From assembly GCA_963989385.1 (NCBI GenBank), contig OZ022505.1, forward strand, positions 57,043,737 through 57,107,736: a DNA stretch of 64,000 bases, read 5' to 3'. A model generated the notes under the pieces. The model was not told the origin of the DNA. It saw nothing but the letters and a program-made list of their open reading frames with translations, and made no database searches. Positions 1 to 9,683 of this stretch are shown piece by piece. Source of the DNA: Ctena decussata (lineage: Eukaryota > Mollusca > Bivalvia > Lucinida > Lucinidae). Position numbers and translations under genes: made by a program. Every line of letters begins with the position of its first letter. Position 1 is the first letter of the stretch.

Positions 1-1640
1 ATTAAAGTGTACAGCAAATATCTTATTTTGGTAACGTACACTACAAAAATTGATTCATCTGTGATTCAGTGTAAATGTTTCGTTGCTCATGCATTTACAG
101 TCCTTGCATATCCACCCTTAAACGCCATTTCAAGAATTAATTATAAATATAAAATAGCATAAGATTTCTGGAAATAACTGTTCACAATTTCTAAATTGTA
201 AACTGTTCAATATAATTAGGCTAACTATATCGTTTTAATTTTTTTTATTTTAAAAAAGCATATGGCAACGTCATTTTTACAGTGTTAAACTGGTGGATTT
301 TAAGTAAATCATTAAAAAATTTAATTGGTATAGTCCTTACGTGTATGGTCACATCACATGAATAAGAAAGTAATATATATTTCTGCTTATTTTGGCCAGC
401 TTCAATAAAAATACCATTACATGTATTTCTGTTGTAATACATGTAACACTATTACTGTTGGTGACCAACAGTAGAACTGTTGGTGACCAACAGTAGAACT
501 AAATATATCTCCTAAGGATGCTACGTACCGAATTTGGTGCTTGTATTATCTGTGCCATGGCCCGCTACACTTAAAATACGAAGACAAAAAGTTAACAACG
601 GTAGTGTTGGTTATGTCTATGTAAAAAAATAAGCACCTGGTCCAGTTTTCAGAGCTGGCATTCACCGTAAATCGACGTTGGGAAGCCTATTCAAGTTGAA
701 AACACCATAGGTATTTTCTACCAAATGGATTAAAAAAAGAATCTATTTTAGAGCCCTTTTCTGAGTTGGCCACTTAACTATAAAACTGTAGGTTTAGTAG
801 ATCGTTTTTTAATTATTACCACTGAGATGTAACTAGATTTAACAAATAATGCTCAAGCTGTTTTTGCTGAATAAAAGTTTCCCACATTCATCCCATCATT
901 AATGCCACCAATCATAATGGAGTAGGTTCACGATGAGTCAAAATTGGTCCAGTCTCAGAAACTGATGAACTTTGGCAATGTTTAATATTTATGTTTCCTG
1001 TGACTAAAAATGAATTTTTGAAATTTATACATCTTTGACATCTAAACTGGCCCTAACTCACGCGGCGTATTTTACGACTTTTATGACGTAAACGTCCTTA
1101 TTAACTTGTTCTGTAGCACTTTTTGTTCGCAATGCTACAGCTCTTTGCCTTGCGGAATCAGATGTAACTATATATTTCTCTGGAGCTGTTACGCACAAGT
1201 AAGTCTGTTTATTGATCCTCGCGTTTGCTCTGCATGATGGTACTGGTATAACATGTAATACTGCCAAAAAATTGTAGAGTTTTGATTTTGTCACACTATC
1301 TAAATTTATCAAGCACTTATTGTTTTCTGTGAATGTTTTGTCTAACGGTCTTGTGGACAAAATGCCGGAAAAAAATAATAAAATAATTAATAAATAAAAT
1401 AAGTAAATGAATAATTAAATAAAACTGATTGGAAGCAAAATTGCAGGTTTTTGATAATGACATTTTAATCATGCTTAATATATCAACATTGTTTAGTAGG
1501 TATGCATTTTGATGGAGTTGAAAAGAACATTAAAAATAAAGAAGAACAAAAGAGATAGTATTCCCTCAACTGTAATTTTCAGGCGTAATTCAACATTAAC
1601 TGTACATTAATAAAGTTCTCCATACATGCGCCGCAATAAA
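1..1640. other. AT-rich non-coding stretch
   Basis: I see no recognisable gene, RNA or mobile element here apart from the short duplication at 454-500. Reading frames are short and their products show no recognisable motif. Part of an intron or intergenic DNA of the host is the simplest reading. Confidence 0.5.
454..500. repeat. 22-bp direct duplication with palindromic core
   Basis: A 22-bp unit is present about 2.1 times head to tail. Each unit contains the perfect palindrome CTGTTGGTGACCAACAG (odd centre), so the locus can form two small hairpins. Replication slippage on a hairpin would explain the duplication. Confidence 0.8.
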
Positions 1641-1654
1641 AATCTCATTGTAGA

Positions 1655-1850
1655 TTTCTCGGTAGCCAAGTTTGATTAAACCCTATCGCCAAAGATATCG
1701 AACCGGGCTCGATTCCTTCTGGTCGAAATATTTTCAAAGTTTAACATAAACGGTGTCCCATTGCATAAAGGCTTTTATTATCCGCCAATGTCCTGAAATA
1801 CAATAGGATTTCAAAGGACGTGAAATTACAAGTCATCCAGCCATCCATGG
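1655..1850 (+). mobile_element. tRNA-derived SINE, degenerate, plus orientation
   Basis: The head resembles a tRNA: CGGTAGCCAAG stands near an A box and a CGAACCGGGCTCGATTCC-like stretch stands at the B box. The body matches, in the same orientation, the family seen reversed at 1859-2063, 26153-26348 and elsewhere, ending in the shared GGACGTGAAATTACAAGTCATCC-type tail. It meets the next SINE tail to tail. It is more diverged than its neighbours. Confidence 0.6.
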
Positions 1851-1858
1851 TACAAGTA

Positions 1859-2063
1859 TGATGGATAGATGGATGACTTAAAATTTTAGGTCCTTTTCAA
1901 CTGTATTTCAGCCATCTCAGGACGATGGGAGGGTGATAATGAAAGCTTGCGTGCAATAAAGCCCCATTTATGATTGAAAAGCTTCTCGCCCTTAGCTGGT
2001 CTCGAACTCCGGACCGCTAGATCAGTAGGCCAGCGCTTAACCTACTGAGCTACCGGGGCTCCC
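1859..2063 (-). mobile_element. tRNA-derived SINE
   Basis: Read on the minus strand it starts with a tRNA-like head: TAGCTCAGTAGGTTAAG as A box and GAGTTCGAGACC as B box. A conserved body follows (around ACTGAAATACAGTTGAAAAGG) and then an ATCC-rich tail. Six further members of this family occur in the window. RNA polymerase III transcription from the internal boxes is known for tRNA-derived SINEs; whether this copy is active is unknown. Confidence 0.8.
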
Positions 2064-2640
2064 CATTGAACAATTTTGTGCATGTTCTGCAAACTCGTGG
2101 CGTCTAGAAATTAACATCAACATTTTCGCCGCTTATTACGTTACGCATTTGCTTGGTTTTCGGAAAGTTTTCAAGTAATAGTTTTCTTCCTATTCGAGCC
2201 TAAGCGCCTAACATCTTTTATTCTGTCATATGATTTGCCATCTTCAGCGGCATTTACTATGGAAAAAAATCATGATGTTAGATGGTTGTGCTCTATATAA
2301 TTAAATGGTCTAACATACAAAAAAAAAACTGCGAAAAATCGCAAAATTTATGCCTAATTAAACTAGTGTGAGAAAGGCCATAGCGTCAGAATTCATATCG
2401 TTTATAAAAGTTTTATGCTGGACCATATAAATAGTAACAACAAATCACTGATTCGACATGTTTAAACTTTTACGATTTTCAGCGTCGTGAACCTCCCTCT
2501 TAGCATATGATAATCTATTTTTGGGAAAAAGGACAACAGGTCAAAACCTCGAAATTGAATGAACATGACCTAGACATATACACATTCACATGTACAAATA
2601 AAATTTAAAGTAATTATAAGATATACTGGTATCTGAGGAT
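2064..2640. other. No recognisable feature
   Basis: AT-rich sequence without a convincing reading frame or repeat that I can name. Confidence 0.4.
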
Positions 2641-2644
2641 TAAT

Positions 2645-3362
2645 AATTTTATTTTGGGTCACGACAACATCTGAACCGAAAAGAAGATATAGATATGTAT
2701 CTTGAGAATGAACTTATCCAAACAGTTAAACATCTAAAGCTTTTGAGAATTATTATCGATAGGAGCCTCATCTGAGACAAACAGGTAGCCTTGGTATGTC
2801 TCAATTTGTTACGCAGGATTACATGTACCCTGTTAAAACTTCTCTCGAGGTATAGAATGATAAAGCAAGTAAGGATCAATAATATTACATGTAATTATAC
2901 ATTCTGCAAATACTTGATTACGAATGCCTAATATGGGGCCGTTGCACAAATAGTTACACTCTCAGACTATTAAGACTTCAGAAAAAAAGCAGCAAGATTA
3001 ACACTACATGCCGATATACTCACAACTTCAGATTTAATGAACTAAGAATTGAAGTGACTGACTTTCCCAAAACGGATGCAATCCCATACTTTTTTACGGT
3101 ATAGAAGGCTTTTAAATGGTTGCCCCTGAGTGCATAAGCGATGTATTCACGAAGATTTCTATGGTCCACAGTCGAAACTTACGTTCCTTAGATAATGATT
3201 TGCTAAGGATACCAAATATCTAGAACCAAGCTATGAAAATCCCATTACTATCTCAGCAGTCCAACTTTGGAATAAAATTTCTGTTGATATTCGTAAGCTC
3301 GGAGGATTGACAAATTTAAAAAGGCATCCCTACATCTTAAGTATCTAAAAGCGCTATTAGCA
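2645..3362 (+). pseudogene. 3' fragment of a CR1/Jockey-like LINE
   Basis: Frames broken by several stops and indels still give pieces typical of the C-terminal part of CR1/Jockey-clade reverse transcriptases. These are an LKLL..IIIDRSL block near 2735, LQKKAARLTLHAD near 2985 (compare LQKRAARIILHAD at 21200 in the fuller LINE), and a terminal SAVQLWNKI..DIRKLGGLTNFKKA-like stretch near 3255-3330. No 5' part is present, as expected of a 5'-truncated LINE copy. It is certainly non-functional. Confidence 0.7.
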
Positions 3363-4010
3363 CTGCAATCATATATGACGTGTTAAAATGCTTTTATGAT
3401 AAAATCTTCAGTGCGCCTATCAAGGTTAGTAGTAAAACAGTTGACGTATGATATGTTTTGGAATCAGTGCCACAGGGACTGGCATACGGAGGCACGCTGT
3501 CTGGTCATTGGCCCCGCCACATATCTCCGGGCTCTCGACTCCAGGCATTTACATGAAACTTATCAGAGCTGACCAAGTCTGGACGTTATTTAAACATTTG
3601 TGGCAAAGTAGGTGATACTTGTAATAAACAACGATTTTTCCATCTTTTAGATAATATTTTATTTTATTACCGAGAACATTTAATTTTATGATACTTCTGC
3701 GGCCAAATGATTCCTAAATTTTAAAGTTGTATTACATCGTGTTTTCTGTTCATACTGTATATACAGTAAAGTAAAAAGATGGGCAATGATCAGGAATTAA
3801 TACGATCAAATCCCACATTCCTCTCTCAAAACCAATAGCGAAAGAAGCACATACACACAGAAAGTGACACAAGTTTACGAAAAACACCACAGTAAACCGA
3901 ATGAGCAGCTCTTTCCCAAACAAATGGTCATTCAGCTACCTCAATGACAGCATCAACATGCATTTTTTTTTACTTATTTTTTATTTTAGTGACAAACAAA
4001 ACAAAACAGA
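3363..4010. other. No recognisable feature
   Basis: AT-rich DNA with only short chance frames; nothing nameable. Confidence 0.4.
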
Positions 4011-4480
4011 AGGCAGATTGGGCAGCAATACGGGTGACCAAACCGCCAGCCCCATTCTCATTGTCCCGGTTTGGCATCCCCGGTAGGTCCCGTTTAATGC
4101 TCCGGGAGAAACCCTGTCGAACCGAGAGAACAACCCTGGCGGCACCGTGAGCATCCTGGACGATCCGGGAGGACCCTGTTGATCCGGTTGTTTTAAAATG
4201 TTTATTAAAACCGGGAGTCACCAGGAAAGATATCAAGAACCGGCTTTATCCTTCGATCTCCGGGGGAAGGTCCGGGTATCTAACCCTCAGCTTTAGGCCT
4301 GCAGAGCTCAGGTGAAAAACAGTATAGCCCCGTTTCGTACCGATGTAGGCAGGGATAGAACGGTATGAGCCGGTTTATCAGCCGGTGAAGCACCATTTGT
4401 ATCAGGAAAACTGCGGTACACCTACGTTTAATGCCCGTTTAATAGGGACTGATATTTACCCTGACCGGTTGTTTCATTTT
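4011..4480. other. GC-richer patch of unknown nature
   Basis: The base composition shifts clearly toward G+C, with repeated CCGG, CCGGGAG and CGGTTT words, against AT-rich flanks. Frames on both strands run 60-90 codons, which GC-rich DNA gives by chance, and none shows a domain. It could be an old repeat or imported exon debris. I cannot assign it. Confidence 0.35.
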
Positions 4481-4493
4481 TGTTTTCAATACA

Positions 4494-4737
4494 ATATGAG
4501 CCGCGATGCGACAAAACCAACAATGTGGTTGTGGGCCCAGCGCAGACCCAGATCAGCCTGGGTGTCCACCCAGTCTGATCAGAATCCTCGCTTTGCGCTT
4601 AAAGGGTAGCATAGGGACTAAGCTACCTTCATGCGGACAGCGAAGACTCTGATCAGACTGGGCGGACGCCCAGGCTGATCTGAGTCTGCGCTGGGCGCAC
4701 AACCACATTGTTGGTTTTGTCGTGTCGCGGCTCATAT
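4494..4737. mobile_element. Palindromic MITE (ATATGAGCCGCG family)
   Basis: A 244-bp near-perfect palindrome. Both ends read ATATGAGCCGCG inward, and each arm extends about 100 bp through ACAAAACCAACAATGTGGTTG and the CAGCGCAGAC / GATCAGCCTGGG block. TA dinucleotides sit at both ends, so a TA target duplication (Tc1/mariner style) is likely. There is no coding capacity. A second family member lies at 26774-26998. Confidence 0.85.
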
Positions 4738-5390
4738 GGCCTTCAACGCGCAATCATTAACTAGATAGTACATGTAAGTGTGATAAATTTGGCTAAGGGA
4801 AAATCATGAAATCTTTATGTGTCATCTGTTGTCATCTGTTTACTATTTAAATGTTTTTTTTTTTTGCTGTTTCACTCTACTTGCGACAAAATCGCGTCGA
4901 AGCAAATTGTTGTTGGTTATAGCAATATTATTCTTATATATATCTTATAACTAAACTCGTTTCATCAAAGTTAATTTTGACATCATCGAACATACACTAT
5001 CCATTACCACATCCCGGCCACAACACCAAGCAAGAATAATAAAAACAATATGTGACGAGTCTACGTTTGAACCGACACAAATCGAAAGGTAAGTTTACAG
5101 CATTTTCAAGGCAGGTGGTCACCTAGCTACCCTCAGGAAAAATTTGGACAGGAAAAAGACGAAAATGAATCAAAAGATGAATCAAGATGACATTTACATT
5201 TAAACGCAAGTTTATATGTCGACCTCATCTGCATAAGCTTAATGACATGACAAACAGGTCTACCAAAGTTTATCTTCCAGCATATCTTATTCCAGTTCTT
5301 GTTTCTCTTCATTTCAAGTGTTTTGACCAGCTAACCATAAAATTAAAAAAAAAAAAACAACAACAAAAAATTGTGAAATTTAATATTTAA
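4738..5390. other. No recognisable feature
   Basis: AT-rich DNA with a poly(T) run near 4855 and a poly(A) run near 5345. No gene seen. Confidence 0.4.
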
Positions 5391-5394
5391 AAAA

Positions 5395-6345
5395 TCGGCA
5401 ACTGTGACCTTGACCTTCACCACAGACCACAGTAATATTATAGTACACAAAACTTGTCCAAAATATTTTCACACATAACATTTGTTTGAAATTATTTCAA
5501 AACTTGACTGCAGATGAGGGGGCCAGAGTAATGACAAAAAGTTTTCTTAAAAAAGCAAATGCAAGCTTGACATTGGCCCTAGAACTCTGAAACGCGAACT
5601 TGTCAAAGATACTGTCATACTAATTATTTGTCTGAAGTTGTATCAAAACTGATCCATAAAAAAGGTGCTGGAGCGATGACAAAGTTTTTTTAAAATAGCC
5701 ACTGTGAACTTGACCTTGACTCTATACAATAATTATTAAATGCTGAAACGTGTACTTGTCCAGCATATTGTCATACTAAATTTTGTGCAAAGTTAAATCA
5801 AAATAGGTATTTGAATGCGAAACTACAGCGATGGCATTTAAAAAAAAATAGCCACTGTGATCTTGACATTAATCCTGGAATGTTGAAATGCGAACTTATT
5901 CCAGATGTTTTCATTCTAAAGAGAACTATAAAGTAATATTAAAATTGGTCCATAATGAATGAAGGCGATAGAGCACTGATTACTTTTTTTTATAAAAAAT
6001 TGGCAGTGTGACCTTGAACTTGGCCTAGAAAGCATGAACGCAAATTTCTTTTAGATATTGTCATACTAAACATTTGTGTGGAGTTAATTTAATTTCGGCC
6101 TCTAAATGAAGACGCTAGAGCGATGACAATGTTTTAGTATATAAACATAGTCACTGTGACCTTGACCTTGGTTATTTTACCCTGAAAAGCAAACTAGTTC
6201 AAGGTAATGTTATACCTAATACCTATGTAAAATTATACCAAATCGGTTAATAATTGAGGTCGCTAGAGCCTGACAAAAAGTGAACATAAGTACATACATA
6301 CATACATACATATGGGACGGACCCTATATCCCCTCCACAACTTCG
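5395..6345 (+). repeat. Degenerate ~150-bp tandem repeat (GTGACCTTGACCTT array)
   Basis: About six monomers of roughly 150 bp, each opened by a variant of ACTGTGACCTTGACCTTGG (near 5400, 5573, 5700, 5853, 6004 and 6151). Each continues through GAATGCTGAAACGCAAACTT, a GTCATACTAAA block and GATGACAAAGTTTTT. The array ends in (CATA)n near 6292-6310. The same repeat type lies upstream of the second OLD-like gene (60715-61290), so it may be part of the duplicated segment. Confidence 0.75.
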
Positions 6346-6360
6346 TTGTAAAAGGACGAG

Positions 6361-6560
6361 TATAATAATAATGGTAACTGCCCAAAATTAAACAGTTAAA
6401 TGCGACTAACAGGTGGCTGAGATGCAGATGGAACGGCAAACAGTGAAGAGTGACCCTGGTCGAACTGCTCCTTCAGATGCAAAAAGGAGCAGTATTATCA
6501 GAGTCTTATTTATTTACTCACACCGATACTTGACAATAATATAAAACGATTCTTTTCAGG
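6361..6560 (+). promoter_or_regulatory. Conserved upstream block and putative 3' splice site of OLD-like gene 1
   Basis: This stretch matches 62757-62938 upstream of gene 2, including TAACTGC, TTAAATGCGACTAA, GAACGGCAAAC, CTGGTCGAACTGC and a GAGTCTTAT-like word. It closes with TTCTTTTCAGG only a few bases before the start codon. That is a good 3' splice site and it is conserved in gene 2 (TTCTTTTCAGGGAAG). A 5'-UTR intron ending here is likely, with the CDS itself in one exon. No TATA box was identified. Confidence 0.5.
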
Positions 6561-6566
6561 GAAGCA

Positions 6567-8558
6567 ATGCTTCGACGTATCTACTTAGACAATTTTGTCA
6601 AGTTTAAAGGACCACAGAAAATAGATTTTGCAGCAGGAGAGAGTCCGTATATACTTGTCGGTGAAAATGGTTCTGGTAAATCATCATTGCTAGAGGGGAT
6701 CAGGCGATGCTTATCGAAAGAATCTAGTACAACAAAATCATCTGTATTTGAAAAGAGCAAACCTGGCCTCTTTATATGCAAATTCGATACAGGAAAGTGT
6801 TCAGAGCAATCCTTGAAAGATTGTCAATTTATGTTCACAGGAATCATCAGAAATCAAACAGAAAACACAATTTATAAATTTGCTTCAACGGAAACTGAGC
6901 TTCTGATAAACAAATATGATAAAGACGATAAGTGCTACCAGTTTCAGACAACAGAAAACACTAAGAGTTTCTTCGACGAACTCGAAAATAATGATTTGAA
7001 ATTCGACAATATATTCAATCGACCATTCGAAGATTTAGGGACTAGTGAAAATGTTCTTGAACGCACACTTAACCTACTAGAAAATAACGTTATTTTCACA
7101 TTTCCATTGAGGTCAATTGGTGCATTGCAATGGACTAAAAGCAACAAAATAACACCTAATCAGCGGGAAAAAAATTATAAAGAGGCAGGAGAGAGAGCTG
7201 AAATTATAAACTATTTTTTAGACAAAAAGAAACAGATCGAGTTTGATGTAAATGTTGAAAAGGAAATATTCCGCGACCTAACCGGGCTTACTGGCATCCA
7301 GTTTGAAAGAGACAGAGACGATGATGGTGGAATTAATGTTTATTCATCAGATAGTGATACTCTATTACCAGAACAGGAATATGCACTATTAAGATTGCCT
7401 GAAGGCATTCTGGAAGCCAAGCACTTTTCTATCTTGATGTCAAATAAACAGTTTCTCACTATTGTTTTAGAAGAACCTGACAGGGGTATGCATCCTCAAA
7501 TGGTGGAAAGAATGTTGGCAATCATTCAAAAACAAAGTGACGAAAAACTGGTAATCCTGACAACACATAACACTTCTTTTGTAAATCCACTGACAATAAC
7601 CCGACTCGTAATATTCAAACGCATCAAAGACTACACAGACACTATATTAGGAGAAACAGTTGCAAAACTAAAACTTCCTCGTACTGATAGAAATGAAAGT
7701 TCCACTGACGTGGCAAGCATGAAAACTTTGAGAATTCTCACACGAGATCACCTGGCAGATCTTATTTTTGCCAAACGAATTTTGTTCTGCGAAGGTGACT
7801 CAGACTTTTTGTTTTTAAGTGCCTTGAAAGAAAAAGTGATGAAGAGGGCGGGTTGCGTTTACAACGTGACTGATAGGATATTGGCAAATGAAACATGTGC
7901 CACAGACACTTTACAAAGAGTGTGTGTGTCTCTTCAGATAATTAATATGAATGGATGGGCAAACGCTAAACTTATGCATACATTATGTAGTGATGACTAC
8001 TTAAAGCTTGATGATCACTACTTTGTTTGTGATAAAGACAGCATTTTGACTGGCGATGATGAAGCGGTGAACAACGACAACAAATGGATAGCGCCGAGTC
8101 AGTCCGATTTCACGGATATGCGAAAAAAGTATGAGAGTGACAGGAAAGAAGATAAGGACGCTGCCTGGGATGAGACACGGAAATATCTTCGGGACTCTTG
8201 CAAATGCTTTACATGGAGAGACGGTACAATTGAAGATATGGTTATTTCTTTACTTCGATGCGAAACGCCGCAGATAAAACCAATACTTGATGATTGGAAC
8301 TACGACCAAGAGCTTTGTAGGAAAGAAAAGAAATGGGCAATTGATGCTCTGGCAGAACAGAATGTAGATCTGCCCTTCGACAGATGGAAAATGCGACGGC
8401 ATCAACGAGAAGATAAGGATAGAAAGCTGTTTCTGTCACCTAAAATAACGCAAAAGAATATTGCAAAAAGTCTGGAGATCATTTTGATAGCGTGTGACGA
8501 TAGCACCGACGATTTAGTACAATTTATAATGTTTCTTCTGAATATGGGAAAAGCTTAG
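6567..8558 (+). CDS. OLD-like ATPase fused to a TOPRIM (DUF4435-type) nuclease domain
   Basis: An uninterrupted 663-codon frame. Residues 1-45 form the AAA_15/ABC-type N-terminus with Walker A GENGSGKS (32-39, Lys38). Walker B is IVLEEP (299-304), followed by DRGMHP, as in the OLD/SMC-like DEPExxLHP. A switch histidine follows (LTTHNTS, His334). LPEG (277-280) stands where the ABC signature is expected but is degenerate. The C-terminal half has the TOPRIM signature: FCEGDSD (Glu409-Gly410, Asp411, Asp413), CDKD (Asp489/Asp491), and a later RDGTIED (551-557), as in OLD and DUF4435 proteins. Relatives (P2 OLD, GajA, PARIS AriA/AriB) couple ATP sensing to nucleic-acid cleavage in phage defence. 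A defence role in this animal is inference. The start was chosen because LRRIYLDNFVKFKG is the family's typical opening and a splice-acceptor-like CAG lies just upstream. No introns, signal peptide or membrane segment are visible. Other OLD/ABC ATPase subfamilies are possible. Confidence 0.88.
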   Translation: MLRRIYLDNFVKFKGPQKIDFAAGESPYILVGENGSGKSSLLEGIRRCLSKESSTTKSSVFEKSKPGLFICKFDTGKCSEQSLKDCQFMFTGIIRNQTENTIYKFASTETELLINKYDKDDKCYQFQTTENTKSFFDELENNDLKFDNIFNRPFEDLGTSENVLERTLNLLENNVIFTFPLRSIGALQWTKSNKITPNQREKNYKEAGERAEIINYFLDKKKQIEFDVNVEKEIFRDLTGLTGIQFERDRDDDGGINVYSSDSDTLLPEQEYALLRLPEGILEAKHFSILMSNKQFLTIVLEEPDRGMHPQMVERMLAIIQKQSDEKLVILTTHNTSFVNPLTITRLVIFKRIKDYTDTILGETVAKLKLPRTDRNESSTDVASMKTLRILTRDHLADLIFAKRILFCEGDSDFLFLSALKEKVMKRAGCVYNVTDRILANETCATDTLQRVCVSLQIINMNGWANAKLMHTLCSDDYLKLDDHYFVCDKDSILTGDDEAVNNDNKWIAPSQSDFTDMRKKYESDRKEDKDAAWDETRKYLRDSCKCFTWRDGTIEDMVISLLRCETPQIKPILDDWNYDQELCRKEKKWAIDALAEQNVDLPFDRWKMRRHQREDKDRKLFLSPKITQKNIAKSLEIILIACDDSTDDLVQFIMFLLNMGKA

Positions 8559-9153
8559 GCTGTTATAGCAAAACATTCAACCAAGCTGTGGGGAAAAGAG
8601 AATGGTTTGATAACCTGAGAGGACGGTAAATGGAAACAAATGTATCGTAACGAATTAAAAAAATAAACTATGTCCTAAATCTATTCTAAAATTGGACCCC
8701 TAAGACTGTTGGCTCATTAATACAGGTCGATTTTACTTTAAATTAGTTTAACAGACCGCGAAAAGGTGGTTATTAGAGACAGGTAACCCCTTAATAGAAG
8801 TAACCCCATAAACAGGTTTGATATATGATAATTTTTTGTCGAGGGAAATGAAAATTATAACATATCATTCCGCGAATTTTAAAAGTTTTGAGATAAACAG
8901 TATTTTGCAAATGACATTTGAAAAGTTCTGGTCCAAGTTCATCTATTACAGCAACAGACCATTTCTACAAAATGCTCGTTTTCAAAACATACTATAAGAA
9001 AGCTACTTGCAACAACGATGACTAGTAGATGAGAAGCCATTGGTCAGGAACCGATCCAATCGCTTACAACATCCTGCCCTATACACCATGCGAAAAAGGA
9101 AATCAACAAGTTGGCGTCTTTAAAAAGAATCATAGAAAGGTCTGCTGCAATGT
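8559..9153. other. 3' flank of OLD-like gene 1
   Basis: No further coding sequence is seen. AATAAA at 8662-8667, about 104 bp after the stop codon, is a plausible polyadenylation signal for the gene. Confidence 0.45.
8662..8667 (+). promoter_or_regulatory. Candidate polyadenylation signal
   Basis: Canonical AATAAA hexamer downstream of the OLD-like stop codon in AT-rich DNA. Chance occurrence cannot be excluded. Confidence 0.4.
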
Positions 9154-9157
9154 CTTG

Positions 9158-9683
9158 TGTCACAGAGTGCACTTGTAATTAGATTTTCAGCAATTTTTAT
9201 TTAGGACTAAGAGCTTTTTGCATTAGGTCTGTCTCAGAAAACCTGTATATTTTTATGTAGCCTAAATGGGTCGATGATTCATAAGTATAACTTGAGCCAG
9301 CTCATGTACAATTTCCAAGAAATAGCGATTCAGGCATATGCCGTGAACTTATTTGGTAATAACACTTTAGGCATAGAGATAACATGTAATACGTAAGCAA
9401 TATTACCATGGAAATTGCCATTTGAACTTTATGATAATAAAGTGCATGACCTTTGATTATATAAAACAGAAGCGCATCACGCTCGGGAGATTTGGGATTT
9501 GGGATTTGGCTGTTTGATTGAATCTTAGGTTAAGTCTGTAACTAGGAAATAATAAAGAAGAAACTATGAATTTGACTTATTTTGAACCTGGGTAGTAGTA
9601 GTTGCGGAAATGATAACTTTAATAAACTTAGAAAACTATACGATCACTTGACTTATCTATAAAGATGGCCCGATAGTGTGACA
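9158..9683 (+). repeat. LTR 1 of the tandem LTR element
   Basis: 526 bp, starting TGTCACAG and ending TGTGACA. TATATAAAA at 9458-9466 is a plausible TATA box and AATAAA at 9551-9556 a plausible polyadenylation signal, which together give a U3-R-U5 layout. By eye it is identical to LTR 3. Confidence 0.92.

Noticed and set aside
1058..1360. 100-codon minus-strand frame
   Set aside because: No recognisable domain, no convincing splice or promoter context, and AT-rich surroundings; a chance frame cannot be excluded.
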